The notes beneath the pieces are model-generated. The model was not told the origin of the DNA and ran no database searches. It saw only the letters and a program-made list of their open reading frames with translations. From Halorussus rarus (GTDB lineage: Archaea > Halobacteriota > Halobacteria > Halobacteriales > Haladaptataceae), in assembly GCF_003369835.1 (NCBI RefSeq), contig NZ_QPMJ01000004.1, positions 62,001 through 126,000 of the forward strand: a stretch of 64,000 nucleotides of DNA. Direction: 5' to 3'. Positions 45,027-53,995 of the stretch are shown here, one piece after another. The translations under genes were made by a program, and so were the position numbers. Every line of letters starts with the position of its first letter. Positions within the stretch are counted from its first letter, which is position 1.

Positions 45027-45167
45027 TGACGTTGGCCCACCCGATGAACGCATGTGTTTTAGGTCTTGCGTCCCGCGGCGGGTCGACGCCGACGATTCGT
45101 CGTCTCGCGGCCGGAACGGACCAACACTCACGAACACTTATCAATTCGGCGCGAGTTCCGGGAACCG

Positions 45168-46802
45168 ATGGACGGACGCGAGCGGGACGACGCGGCGGAC
45201 GACCGCGAGCGCGGCAGGGCGGGCGCCGACCGCGAGCGGTTCGACCGCCTCCGCGAGGCGGCCCGCGACCGGTGGGCCAGCGCCGACGGGGACGTCGACG
45301 CCGCGGCGCCGCGCCTCGACAGCGCCGACGCGGACGAGCGCGCGGCGGCGGCGTGGACCCTCGCGGAACTCGCCGCGAGCGACCCCGACCGCGCCCGCCG
45401 GCTCCCGGTCGAGGACGGACTCGCGCCGCTGCTGGCCGACGGCGACCGGTGGGTCCGCAGGGGCGCCTCCTGGGCGCTGGCGGCCGTCGCCGAGGACCAC
45501 CCGGCGCGGGCCCGGGCCGGCCTCTCGGCCGTCGCCGGCGGCCTGACCGACGACGACCCCCTCGTTCGAGAAAACAGCGTCCTCGCGTTCGCGGACGTCG
45601 CCCGGGAGTACCCGCGCGCCGCCGAACCCGGGCTGAGCGACCTCGCGGCCCTCGCGTCCGACGGCGACGACCGGGTTCGACGGACCGCCGTCGAGACCCT
45701 CCGGCGACTCCTCGTCCGCCTCGACGAGGACGGCTTCCCGCGGACCGTCGCGGTCACGCCGGAGGTCGCCGAGAGCCTGCGCGGCGAGGCCGACGTGGTC
45801 GAGGTGACCGAAGAGGACGACGACCCCGACGGTCCGGCGGTCCGGGTCCGCGACGCGTCGGCGGACGAGGAGCGCGGCGATGACGAGGGTGATGGAGATA
45901 CCGAGGGTCCGGGCGACCGCGACGAGGAATCGCTCGGCCCGCCGGAGCGGATTCCCGAGGTGCCCGCGGTCGAGGGCCGGCGCCGCGACTTCGACAGGCT
46001 CTCGGACCTCGGCGGCGGCCCGCTGACGACCGCCGCGAAGGCCCGGGTCCGAACTGTCGGCGAGGGCGGCCACCACGTCGTGGTCGTCCTCCGGTCGCTC
46101 CGGGCCGGCGCCGGCGTCGACCCCGACGAGTTCGCGGCGGCGATACGCGCGTGGGACAGCCTCGACGACCACGACCACGTCGCGCCGGTCCTGGCCCGCG
46201 GCGAGACGCCCCGGCCCTGGCTCGCCACCGAGTTCATGGACGGGGGTAGCCTCCGGGACGCCGTCGGCTCGGCGGGTATCGGGCGCGCGGTGTGGTACGC
46301 CCACTGCGTCGTCACGGCGGTCTGTCACGCCCACGCACGCGGCGTGGTCCACGGCGCCCTCCGACCCGGCGCGGTCGGCCTCTCGCGGACGCTGGGGGCG
46401 TGGCCGGTCCCGAAGGTCGGCGACTGGGCGTTCGGCGGTCCGCTGTCGGCGGTCCGGGACCTGCCGGTGCCGCCGGCCTACGCCGCGCCCGAGCACGTCG
46501 CCCCGGACGAGTTCGGCCGCCCCGACCCCGCGACCGACGTCTACCAGGTCGGGGCGCTCTGCTACGCGCTGCTCGCGGGCCGGCCGCCGTTCGTCGGCGA
46601 CCCGGACGACGTCGCGCGCCGGGTCACGACCGAGGACCCGGCGCCGCCGAGCGCGCACGCTCCGGCGGTGCCGGAGACGCTCGACGCGCTGGTCGACCGG
46701 GCGCTCGCCAGGGAGAAGCGCGCGCGGTTCGAGACGGCCGAGGACCTCCGGCGGGAACTGGAGGTCGTCGCGCGCGACCTGTCGCTGTCCGTCGAGCTGT
46801 AA
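45168..46802 (+). CDS. HEAT-repeat and protein-kinase-like (pseudokinase) fusion
   Basis: 544 residues. About residues 40-190 are HEAT/armadillo helices (ADERAAAAWTLAELAA, GDRWVRRGASWALAAVAEDH, DPLVRENSVLAFADVAREY, DDRVRRTAVETLRRLL). An acidic linker follows to about 265. From about 280 the fold of a Ser/Thr kinase is visible: FMDGGSLRDAVG at the hinge, CHAHARGVVHGALRPGAVGLS in place of the HRD loop, VGDWAFGG in place of DFG (Asp419), and a late YAAPEHV with DVYQVGALCYALLAGRPPF. The HRD aspartate is lost (H395-G-A) and the VAIK lysine is not seen, so catalysis is unlikely. Probably a scaffold or ATP-binding sensor. TATA-like CTTATCA about 27 nt upstream. Confidence 0.85.
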   Translation: MDGRERDDAADDRERGRAGADRERFDRLREAARDRWASADGDVDAAAPRLDSADADERAAAAWTLAELAASDPDRARRLPVEDGLAPLLADGDRWVRRGASWALAAVAEDHPARARAGLSAVAGGLTDDDPLVRENSVLAFADVAREYPRAAEPGLSDLAALASDGDDRVRRTAVETLRRLLVRLDEDGFPRTVAVTPEVAESLRGEADVVEVTEEDDDPDGPAVRVRDASADEERGDDEGDGDTEGPGDRDEESLGPPERIPEVPAVEGRRRDFDRLSDLGGGPLTTAAKARVRTVGEGGHHVVVVLRSLRAGAGVDPDEFAAAIRAWDSLDDHDHVAPVLARGETPRPWLATEFMDGGSLRDAVGSAGIGRAVWYAHCVVTAVCHAHARGVVHGALRPGAVGLSRTLGAWPVPKVGDWAFGGPLSAVRDLPVPPAYAAPEHVAPDEFGRPDPATDVYQVGALCYALLAGRPPFVGDPDDVARRVTTEDPAPPSAHAPAVPETLDALVDRALAREKRARFETAEDLRRELEVVARDLSLSVEL

Positions 46803-46847
46803 CTGTCGCGCGGGTGTAACCGCGGCCCGGTCGCGGCCTTGTTCCAC

Positions 46848-47087
46848 TCAGCGCCCGCCGGCCGGACCGTCGTCGTGGAAGTAGACCACGCGCTCGGAAT
46901 CGCTCCGGGCGCGCTCGTCCTCGGCGTCGTACCGGGTCGCGCACCGCCGCGCGTACTTCGTCAGCGCCGAGAACGGCGGCCCGCCGAAGACGTCGGCCCA
47001 GCGGTCCCCGCGCTCGACCACGACGCGCTGGTCGTAGGCTTTGCCACAGACCGGGCAGGGCGTCTCGTCGGGGTCGTGGGAGTGCAC
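46848..47087 (-). CDS. small cysteine-motif protein, unknown function
   Basis: 79 residues from a GTG at 47087. A CPVCGKAYDQRVVVERGDRW segment gives one CxxC; a third Cys in ARRCATRYD may complete a zinc site. The end is acidic and Gly-rich. Convergent with the HEAT/pseudokinase gene. Not a recognised family. Confidence 0.6.
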   Translation of the reverse strand: MHSHDPDETPCPVCGKAYDQRVVVERGDRWADVFGGPPFSALTKYARRCATRYDAEDERARSDSERVVYFHDDGPAGGR

Positions 47088-47276
47088 GTCACGCTAGACG
47101 GACGCGAGCGGTTTCAATCTCCCGGGCGCCGGCGGTCCGGAACGTCGCTCCGCGCGACCCGGTGCCGGAAGCCCCGCATCCGGGACCGCGGAGAGCGGCG
47201 GGTCGCTCCGCGGTTGGCGGCCGCCCGACCGCACTCCGCCCGCATTTAAGTATCCTCGATGCGACAGGACGGTACG

Positions 47277-48017
47277 ATGGCGCTCGCGTCGCTCACCGCG
47301 CAGGCGTCCGGCGACCCGAGCGGTGCGGTCGTCCGCTTCCTCGGGTCGGTGCTGCTCGCGTTCGCGGCCGGGACGTTCGGCTACTACGCGCGCCGGAACC
47401 GCCGGCTCGACCGACTGGAGTCCCAGCGACCGTTCTGGCGGTACCTCGGCCTGGTTGGGGCGACCGCCGGCGCCTTCGGCGTGCTCGGCGTCGCCGGCGT
47501 GGTCGCCGAGTCGCGCGCGCTGACCGCGTTCGGCCACGGGGCGCTGCTGCTGTGCATCGTCTTCCTCGCGTTCTCGATGCGGGAGGTGTACTACAACTCC
47601 GCGCTCGCGCCGCCGCCCGACGAGCAGCGGTTCTCGCTGGCGACGCTGCGCCGGATCGAGGCCGGCTTCGTCGCGGTCATCCTGGTCGAGTGGGTCGCGG
47701 TGCTGCTCATCGACCAGACGGTGGTCGCCGAACTCGTGAAGGGGGTCGGCAGCGTCGCGTTCGCGGCCTACGGGCTGGTGTTCGCCGAGAAGCTGGAGTC
47801 GATGGCCAGGGGCACCAGCCTCGACACGCTCCGCCGCCACCTGATGCCGGTGCTGGCGGCGCTCGGCGGGCTCGGGCTGGCGGACCTCGGGGCCGCCGCG
47901 GGGATCAGCCCAGTGGTCGCCGGGGCGGTCGAGAACGTCTTCCTCGTCCTGGTCGCGGGCTTTCTCATCACCGCGACCATCCGGCTCCAGCAGAACGTCG
48001 AGGGGCTGTCGGCCTGA
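47277..48017 (+). CDS. multi-pass membrane protein, unknown function
   Basis: 246 residues from the ATG at 47277, favoured over 47259 because a TTTAAGT element is 27 nt upstream. About seven helices: GAVVRFLGSVLLAFAAGTFGYY, LVGATAGAFGVLGVAGVV, GALLLCIVFLAFSM and so on, with a conserved-looking loop VYYNSALAPPPDEQRFSL. The layout resembles the seven-helix 7TM-like sensor membrane domains found in some haloarchaeal signalling proteins, but no kinase part follows. Confidence 0.7.
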   Translation: MALASLTAQASGDPSGAVVRFLGSVLLAFAAGTFGYYARRNRRLDRLESQRPFWRYLGLVGATAGAFGVLGVAGVVAESRALTAFGHGALLLCIVFLAFSMREVYYNSALAPPPDEQRFSLATLRRIEAGFVAVILVEWVAVLLIDQTVVAELVKGVGSVAFAAYGLVFAEKLESMARGTSLDTLRRHLMPVLAALGGLGLADLGAAAGISPVVAGAVENVFLVLVAGFLITATIRLQQNVEGLSA

Positions 48018-48121
48018 CCAGCGCATCCGACGCCGCCTCCGCCTTTCCTCCGCGCCCGCAGTGGCCGAACGCGTCGGAAATCATTAGTATCACCCCGTAG
48101 TCTTGCCGCCGGGGGTTACCA

Positions 48122-49405
48122 ATGGGAGCAAACGACGACACGTTTTCGAGGCGCAGGTATCTGAAGGCGACGGGCGCGGCGGGCGCCGCGGGACTCGGGA
48201 GCCTGACCGGCTACCTCGACGCACAGAACAATCCGCTCGAAGTACAGCACTGGTGGACCGGCGGGGACGGCGGGCGGGCCATCAGCGCGCTGTTCGAGGG
48301 GTTCCGCGAGCAGTACCCCGACGTCCAGGTCAACGAGAACCCGGTGGCGGGCGGCGCGGGCCAGAACCTCCACACCGTCATCAAGAAGCGGGTGCTGAAC
48401 AACAACCCGCCGAGCACCTGGCAGGACTGGCCGGGCCAGAACCTCACGCCGTACACGGACGCTGGCGTCCTCGAGGACATCGAGGAGTCGGTGTGGGACC
48501 AGAACGACATGAAGTCGGCGTACCTGGAGGGGCCCAAGCAGGTCGCCCAGCCGGCGGGCAACTACGTGACGGTCCCGCTCAACATCCACCGGCTCAACAA
48601 CCTGTTCTACAACGTCGAGGTCGTCGAGCAGGCCGGCGTCGACCCGACGTCGTTCTCGTCGCCGAGCGACCTGCTGGCGGCGCTGGAGACCGTCGAGGCC
48701 GAGACCGACGCCGCGGGGATGGCCCACCAGACCCAGTCGCCGTGGTCGACGCTCCAGCTGTGGGAGACCGAGCTGCTGGCCCGCCACGGCCAGCAGACCT
48801 ACGAGCAGTTCGCGAACGGTAACGTCGGCGCGGTCGAGAGCCAGGTGAAGGACGCGCTGGAGGCGGTCAAGGGGTACCGCCAGTACTTCAACGACGACGC
48901 CGGGTCGGTCGACTGGACCCAGGCCAACTCCAAGGTCGTCAACGGCGGGGCGGCGTTCATCCATCAGGGCGACTGGGCCGCGGGCATGTACCGCGGCCAG
49001 GACGGCTTCGAGTACGAGCAGCACTGGAATCAGGTGACCTACCCGGGCACGAGCGGGATGTACTCGCTGGTCATCGACTCGTTCCCGTTCCCGAAGAACA
49101 ACCCGTCGCCCGACGCGACGACCAAGTTCCTGCGGTACGTCGGCAGCGTCGACGGGCAGCGCCGGTTCAATCCCCTGAAGGGGTCGATCCCTCCGCGGAC
49201 CGACGTCCCGCGCGACGCGTTCGGGCCGTTCCTCCGGAGCCAGATGGACGACTTCCAGAACGCGCAGACCCAGCCGCCGTCGACCGCCCACGGGCTGGCG
49301 GTCACGCCCGAGCAGCTGACCAACCTCGAGGGCGCCATCTCGACATTCAACTCCTCGTGGAACGTCCAGCGGACCTTCGACCAGCTCCAGCAGGCGTTCC
49401 AGTAG
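48122..49405 (+). CDS. orphan sugar ABC transporter substrate-binding protein, lipobox Cys replaced by Tyr
   Basis: 427 residues. The Tat motif SRRRYLKATGAAGAAGLGS leads to what should be a lipobox but reads SLTGYLDA, so the lipid-bearing Cys is Tyr31 (codon TAC, one transition from TGC). The rest fits the family-1 extracellular sugar-binding fold of haloarchaeal glucose-type transporters (VQHWWTGGDGGRAISALFEGF, NNPPSTWQDWPG, GAAFIHQGDWAAGMYRG). The permeases and ATPase normally encoded after it are absent: the next gene is a minus-strand regulator. The protein may be free in the extracellular space, or may be an inactive remnant. Confidence 0.88.
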   Translation: MGANDDTFSRRRYLKATGAAGAAGLGSLTGYLDAQNNPLEVQHWWTGGDGGRAISALFEGFREQYPDVQVNENPVAGGAGQNLHTVIKKRVLNNNPPSTWQDWPGQNLTPYTDAGVLEDIEESVWDQNDMKSAYLEGPKQVAQPAGNYVTVPLNIHRLNNLFYNVEVVEQAGVDPTSFSSPSDLLAALETVEAETDAAGMAHQTQSPWSTLQLWETELLARHGQQTYEQFANGNVGAVESQVKDALEAVKGYRQYFNDDAGSVDWTQANSKVVNGGAAFIHQGDWAAGMYRGQDGFEYEQHWNQVTYPGTSGMYSLVIDSFPFPKNNPSPDATTKFLRYVGSVDGQRRFNPLKGSIPPRTDVPRDAFGPFLRSQMDDFQNAQTQPPSTAHGLAVTPEQLTNLEGAISTFNSSWNVQRTFDQLQQAFQ

Positions 49406-49409
49406 CGCG

Positions 49410-49428
49410 ACCCGGCGGCCCGCCGGGT
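49410..49428. terminator. GC-rich inverted repeat after the sugar-binding protein gene
   Basis: ACCCGGCGG, one base, CCGCCGGGT lies 5 bases past the TAG. A perfect 9-bp stem of this kind could end transcription or protect the 3' end; there is no T-run close by. Confidence 0.45.
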
Positions 49429-49684
49429 CCGCACAGCTAACCACGAAGCAGTGCCGCATCGACGAACTTTCGCTGCGGACGGACCGCAGCGTCAGCGGAG
49501 TCCAGTCGCTACCGGGGTCGGAATCAGGGCGGCGGGGACCGCCCCGGTCAGAGGCACAGTGGCTGTTTACGACTCCCTTGCCTGCGACGTGAGGGGGAGG
49601 ACCCCCTGCAGGCGTATCTTAGTACTGACTGAACGTTCATATCAATACTGCATGGCATGGCGGTTCTTTAAGTGTCCTCCCGAC

Positions 49685-49987
49685 TCACCCCGGCGACTCC
49701 GCGTCCGCAGGTGCTTCGACCGATAGGGGTTCGTACAACCGCTTGCGCGCGTCGGGGACGTACAGTCGCTCCTCGACGAGTTCGTCGTCCTCGAGCTTCG
49801 TCAGGGCGTCGCGGGTGGTCCGCGGCGGCAGGAGCGCCTGCTCGCGGATCTGACCCTGCGTCAACGGTCCGCCGGCGCCCTCGAGAACCTTGTAGACGAG
49901 TTTCGCGCTCGGTGGAAGCGCTACGAGTCGTTCGAATCGTCGCTGTGGCGTCGTCTCCGAATCACTGCCCGTGGCAAAAACGATCAC
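49685..49987 (-). CDS. winged-helix transcriptional regulator (TrmB/MarR-like)
   Basis: 100 residues from a GTG at 49987. LPPSAKLVYKVLEGAGGPLTQGQIREQALLPPRTTRDALTKLEDDELVEERLYVPDARKRLY is a standard winged-helix with a basic wing. No ligand domain. Faces the orphan sugar-binding gene tail-to-tail and may once have regulated a sugar uptake cluster, but evidence for this is positional only. Confidence 0.8.
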   Translation of the reverse strand: MIVFATGSDSETTPQRRFERLVALPPSAKLVYKVLEGAGGPLTQGQIREQALLPPRTTRDALTKLEDDELVEERLYVPDARKRLYEPLSVEAPADAESPG

Positions 49988-50312
49988 TGGACTTCGACAT
50001 GGCCAGTTCAGCGTTCGATGGCGACCGGTTTAGTCGTTGCTGTTCCCGAGGCGACGACGGAGACGTCGTCGGGTCGGCGCGTCGCTTCGGCGAGTCGAAC
50101 CCGGGCCCTCGGGACCGAACCTGTTCGGACTCAATGCCGGTCGCGACGCCGGCGTTCGAAGGCCGCTGCGCTGACGCCGTCGTACCGCCCTCTGCAAAAT
50201 TTTGCACGGCAGCGAGCGAATCGTTTCCGCTCGGTAACCACAAGATATAAGTTCATCTTGTCGCATGATTCAGTCGGTAAACAGAGGCTGTTTGCGTCGC
50301 GCCCGAATCATC
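49988..50312. other. 325-bp divergent intergenic region with palindromes
   Basis: No convincing gene. It holds a hairpin CGACGACG-GAGA-CGTCGTCG near 50052, a perfect 14-bp AT-rich palindrome TGCAAAATTTTGCA (50193-50206), and a GATATAAG element near 50242 that may be the promoter of the response regulator. The sequence GGGTTCGACTC on the minus strand near 50100 looks like a tRNA T-arm, but the flanking stem does not pair. Confidence 0.5.
50193..50206. promoter_or_regulatory. 14-bp palindrome TGCAAAATTTTGCA, candidate operator
   Basis: Perfect two-fold symmetry in an AT-rich island amid GC-rich sequence, 107 bases before the ATG of the HalX response regulator and upstream of the divergent winged-helix gene. 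It could be a dimeric-regulator site for either gene. Confidence 0.5.
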
Positions 50313-50876
50313 ATGTCCCCCGACCAATCGACAGTGCTCGTCGTCGACGACGAGCGAGACGTTGCGGACCTCTACGCGATGTGGCTGGAAGGCGACTATC
50401 GCGTGCGGAGTGCCTACGAGGGCGACGAGGCGCTGGCGGTCCTCGACGACGACGTCGACGTCGTCCTGCTGGACCGCCGGATGCCCGGCCAGTCGGGCGA
50501 CGAGGTGCTCGGGCAGATCCGCGAGCGCGACCTCGACTGCCGGGTCGTGATGGTGACGGCGGTCAAACCCGACTTCGACATCCTCGAGATGGGGTTCGAC
50601 GACTACCTCGTCAAGCCGGTATCGAAGGACGAACTCCACGAAACGGTGGAGAAGATGCTCACCAGGGTCGACTACGACGCCCAACTCCAGGAGTACTTCT
50701 CGCTGGTCTCGAAGCGGGCGGTCCTCGAGGCCGAGAAGGACACCGAGTCGCTGGCCTCGAACGAGGAGTACGCCCGACTCCAGGCAGAGATCGAGGAACT
50801 GGAGACCGTGGTCGACACCACACGGGCCGAACTCGACGACCACGACGACTTCGTCGGCGCGTTCCAGGACCTCTGA
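50313..50876 (+). CDS. HalX-type response regulator
   Basis: 187 residues from the ATG at 50313. The receiver domain has VVDDE (11-14 region), phospho-acceptor Asp54 in VLLDRRMPG, Thr in MVTAVKPDF and Lys in YLVKPVS. The last 70 residues (KMLTRVDYDAQLQEYFSL, SLASNEEYARLQAEIEEL) are the haloarchaeal HalX helical domain, probably a coiled-coil output. It lacks a DNA-binding domain. It likely interacts with a histidine kinase coded elsewhere. Confidence 0.92.
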   Translation: MSPDQSTVLVVDDERDVADLYAMWLEGDYRVRSAYEGDEALAVLDDDVDVVLLDRRMPGQSGDEVLGQIRERDLDCRVVMVTAVKPDFDILEMGFDDYLVKPVSKDELHETVEKMLTRVDYDAQLQEYFSLVSKRAVLEAEKDTESLASNEEYARLQAEIEELETVVDTTRAELDDHDDFVGAFQDL

Positions 50877-51053
50877 CTCTCGGCTCACCTCTTTACGCCG
50901 GTTCTCGGGCGAGAGGATGGTACCGTCAGCGACCAGCCCGACTAGCTAACTCACCGCTCGAGTCCTCGGACCGAGGACGCGCTGGCTGTAGTTGCGAATG
51001 CCAGAATTTGTGCATCAGTTGTGGTTGTTTCCGGGCAACCCTACTGACTTGTC

Positions 51054-52520
51054 TCAGAACGGGTATTTGTCCTTGATCGATTGGAACGCAAGCCGTCCGA
51101 GCAACTGGGCAGGGCCGCGCTTCGGCAGGTCTCGAGCGACACCCATTTTGCTCGGCGGCTCACTTCCACCGATTCCGAGTTCCCAGTCAGTCTCCGACGC
51201 GAAGCGGTCGACCGCGGATTCGACCCTCTCGCGCACAGCGTCGGCGTCCATCGTCTCGACTTCGCCATCTCGCATCAGCACGTCGCCGTCGACGATGACC
51301 GTCTCGACGTCAGCGGGCGCCGCGTTGTTGGCGACGTGGGCAGGGATGTTGGTCAGCGGCGTGAACTTCGGCTTCTCAACGTCGAGCAGGATGACGTCGG
51401 CCCGCTTGCCAGACTCGATGCTGCCGATCTCATCGCCGACGCCGAGGGCTTCTGCCCCCTCGATGGTGAGCATCCGAACCAACTCCATCGAGTGGTATTG
51501 ACCGGTCGACCGCTTGAGATTGGCCGCGAGTCGCGCTTGTCGCGCCTCCCCGAACATGTTGTAGGAGTCGTGCCAGTAGTGGTCGTCGATGCCCAGTCCC
51601 ACGTCGACGCCCGCCGCGCGGAGTTCCGGCACCGGCGTCCACTGCACATCGCCGTCCGTGTTCCAGTAGCAGAATATGGACGGACAGTGTGCGACCGATG
51701 CGTCCGCCTCGGCAGTCCGCCGAATGTCCTCGTCGTCGGCGAGGCGGAAGTGGGCGGCCACCAACCGGTCGTCGAGGAGGCCGACGTCGTCGAGGAGGTC
51801 AAGCGAGTCCTCGGCGCCGTTCGACCGTGCCATCGTGTTGCTTTCCTCAAGTTCGAGCAGGTGGGTGTGAACGAGCAGGTCGGGATACTCGGCGGCGAGA
51901 TCGGCTGTGCGCTCCCACAACTCACGGGTACACGACCAGTCGTCGTGAGGGTTAATCGTCGCTCGAATCCGGCCGTCGTAGGTGTCGTGGTACTCGTCGA
52001 TGAACTCGCGGGCGCGGGCGAACTGCTCATTGACAGGCACGTCCCAGAAGAGGTCGGAGAGTGCCATCCCGAAGAATCCGCGGAGCCCCGCCTTGCCGAA
52101 CGTCTCTGCGCCCGCGCTCGGGCGGACGTCCATTGAGTTGACGGTGGTGACGCCGCCGGCGAGGAAGTTGAGGGCGGCGAGTTCGTAGCCCGCCTCGGTG
52201 AGGTAGTCGTACTCGCCTTCGGCGATGTGGCCGAAAATGGCAGTCATCCCGCTCATCATCTCCATCAGATCGAGGTCGCTGAATGCGCCGAGGAGCGGTG
52301 TTAGTTCGAGGTGGGTGTGAGCGTTGACGAGGCCCGGCATCACGAGCTTGCCCTCGCCGTCGATGACGCGGGCGGCCGCGATGTCCGCATCGTCGTCCCG
52401 AGACGCTCGCACCTCGGTGATACGACCGTCTTCGATGACTACCGTTCCTTGTTCGTAGAGTCGATTCCTATCGTCGACCGTGAGTACGTATGCGTCGTGA
52501 ATCGCGATGTCAGCGTTCAT
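51054..52520 (-). CDS. metal-dependent amidohydrolase (TrzN/AtzA/SAH-deaminase-like)
   Basis: 488 residues. PGLVNAHTHLELTP supplies His68 and His70, LLVHTHLLELEESN a third His, VAAHFRLADDEDI a fourth and GLGIDDHYWHDSYNMFGEARQA the metal Asp. This is the cytosine deaminase/chlorohydrolase-type barrel, which removes amino or chloro groups from purines, triazines or S-adenosylhomocysteine. The C-terminal extension (about 430-488) is longer than usual. The gene body is less GC-rich than its neighbours. TATA-like GATAAGAAATC lies about 30 nt upstream. Confidence 0.88.
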   Translation of the reverse strand: MNADIAIHDAYVLTVDDRNRLYEQGTVVIEDGRITEVRASRDDDADIAAARVIDGEGKLVMPGLVNAHTHLELTPLLGAFSDLDLMEMMSGMTAIFGHIAEGEYDYLTEAGYELAALNFLAGGVTTVNSMDVRPSAGAETFGKAGLRGFFGMALSDLFWDVPVNEQFARAREFIDEYHDTYDGRIRATINPHDDWSCTRELWERTADLAAEYPDLLVHTHLLELEESNTMARSNGAEDSLDLLDDVGLLDDRLVAAHFRLADDEDIRRTAEADASVAHCPSIFCYWNTDGDVQWTPVPELRAAGVDVGLGIDDHYWHDSYNMFGEARQARLAANLKRSTGQYHSMELVRMLTIEGAEALGVGDEIGSIESGKRADVILLDVEKPKFTPLTNIPAHVANNAAPADVETVIVDGDVLMRDGEVETMDADAVRERVESAVDRFASETDWELGIGGSEPPSKMGVARDLPKRGPAQLLGRLAFQSIKDKYPF

Positions 52521-52888
52521 TTTTGTTCAGATATTGGATGATTTCTTATCAGGATTGGCATTGCTCGTCGTCACCCAGTCAGGTGCCCGACGGCATTCCC
52601 GGAGTTCCGTGGTTTCCTTGAGCAGAGGATTCACGCCCTCCTGTGATCTCGGTTCCGGGCTAGCCCTTCGGTAGAGGCATCGCTCTTCTTGGTCACAGTT
52701 ATGTCTGATTAGGGATGCGACTTGATTTCGCTCCAATTCACGAAAGCGAAAGTATGAAGTTGGTGGTTGTGAGCGTCTCTGGCGGCCAATCACGGCATAC
52801 GGCTGGTGCCGATGTTCTCAGGCACAATTCGAAACTACAGCGCTGGCCATCTACAAACCGAAATATGGTTTATCGTCTCGGGCGACGG
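52521..52888. other. 368-bp low-GC intergenic stretch
   Basis: Clearly lower in GC than the surrounding genes. Only short open frames, none with acidic halophilic composition or a promoter. Could be remnant DNA from a lost element; no terminal inverted repeats or target duplication were seen. It separates the amidohydrolase promoter from the end of the exchanger gene. Confidence 0.4.
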
Positions 52889-53884
52889 TCACCCGCCGGG
52901 GAACAGCAGGATGTGACCGGTCAGGAACCCGAAGTAGGCGACCACGAAGGCGGTGGCGTCCCGGCGCCGGAGGACGCCGTCGCTGACGCGGGTGACGTAG
53001 ACGAACGCACCGACGCCGACCGCGACCATCACCGGCAGATCCCAGAACACGACGGCGGGCGGCACCCGGTAGCCCGAGATGGCGGCGCCGAGTCCGACCC
53101 CGACCAGGAGATTCACGACGTTGCTGCCGACGAGCGTCCCGAGCGCCAGCGTCGGTCGATTCCGGCGGACCGACTCGGTGACCGTCGACAGTTCGGGCAG
53201 CGCCGAGCCCGCACCGATCGTCACGACTCCGACCAGCGACCCGCCGAGGCCGAGCGACGCGACCAGCACCTCGAGCGCCGCGAGCGCGACGTACGCGCTC
53301 GTCATCACGACCGCCAATCCGCCGAGCGCGATAGCGGCGTCGGTCCGCACGTCCGCGTTCTCGACCTCCAGTTCGGCCGGAATCACGGTCCGCTCGCGCC
53401 TGTCGTAGGTGTAGTAGAGGTAGACCAGGAACGCTCCGACCAGCAACAGGCCGTCCGGCCGCGAGATCGTCCCGTCGACCGCCAGCGCCAGGGTCAGCGC
53501 CGCCGACAGTACCATCGGCACGTAGCTCGACCGCACGAACGACCGCGAGAGGGTCACCCGGCCCGCGCCGAGGAGGAACGCTCCCACGAGCAGCGTCTGC
53601 TGAACCACAGACGACCCGACGGTGCCGCCCAGCACGGTCGCCGAGGCGACGGCCGGGTCGAGCGAACCGGTCAGGCTCCCCACCGAGGCGGTGACGTTGG
53701 CCGCGATCTCCGGCAGACTGGTTCCGACCGCGACCACGGTCAGCCCGATCACCGCCTCCGAGACGCCGTACCCCTGCGCGACGTTGACCAGCCGCTGGAC
53801 GGTCACCCGTGCCCCGACCAGCAGCAGATAGAGCGCGACCGCACCCACCAGCACTGCCGCGAGCGTCGTCGTCGTGACTGCCAC
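52889..53884 (-). CDS. CaCA family sodium/calcium exchanger
   Basis: 331 residues from the GTG at 53884 (MAVTTTTLAAVLVGAVALYLLLVG), ten or eleven helices in two inverted halves. Alpha-repeat motifs: VVAVGTSLPEIAANVTASVG with GTVGSS in the first half, and TIGAGSALPELSTVTESVRRN with GTLVGSN in the second; the Glu in each motif binds the cation. Exchanges Na or H for Ca or another cation. It lies next to a Ca-type P-ATPase on the same strand (112 bases apart), suggesting shared calcium extrusion. Confidence 0.88.
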   Translation of the reverse strand: MAVTTTTLAAVLVGAVALYLLLVGARVTVQRLVNVAQGYGVSEAVIGLTVVAVGTSLPEIAANVTASVGSLTGSLDPAVASATVLGGTVGSSVVQQTLLVGAFLLGAGRVTLSRSFVRSSYVPMVLSAALTLALAVDGTISRPDGLLLVGAFLVYLYYTYDRRERTVIPAELEVENADVRTDAAIALGGLAVVMTSAYVALAALEVLVASLGLGGSLVGVVTIGAGSALPELSTVTESVRRNRPTLALGTLVGSNVVNLLVGVGLGAAISGYRVPPAVVFWDLPVMVAVGVGAFVYVTRVSDGVLRRRDATAFVVAYFGFLTGHILLFPGG

Positions 53885-53995
53885 GCCGTTGTTTCGGCGG
53901 ACGGGCAGGTAAGCGTTCCTGCGTCGGAGCCGCACCCGCCGTCCCTGGTCGGGACCGCGCCCGCTGTACCAGCTCACGACCTCGCGGCGCCGAAT

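Noticed and set aside
44773-45144. Longer frames on the minus strand upstream of the zinc-ribbon membrane protein
   Set aside because: They run into the promoter of the HEAT/pseudokinase gene; the ATG at 45026 sits just before the zinc ribbon and has a suitable upstream element.
50080-50140. Possible tRNA or tRNA fragment (GGGTTCGACTC on the minus strand)
   Set aside because: The T-stem does not pair (G-G opposite), and no acceptor or anticodon stem can be drawn at the right distances.
52521-52888. Insertion-sequence remnant in the low-GC intergenic stretch
   Set aside because: No terminal inverted repeats, target duplication or convincing transposase motif could be seen. Only base composition hints at foreign DNA.
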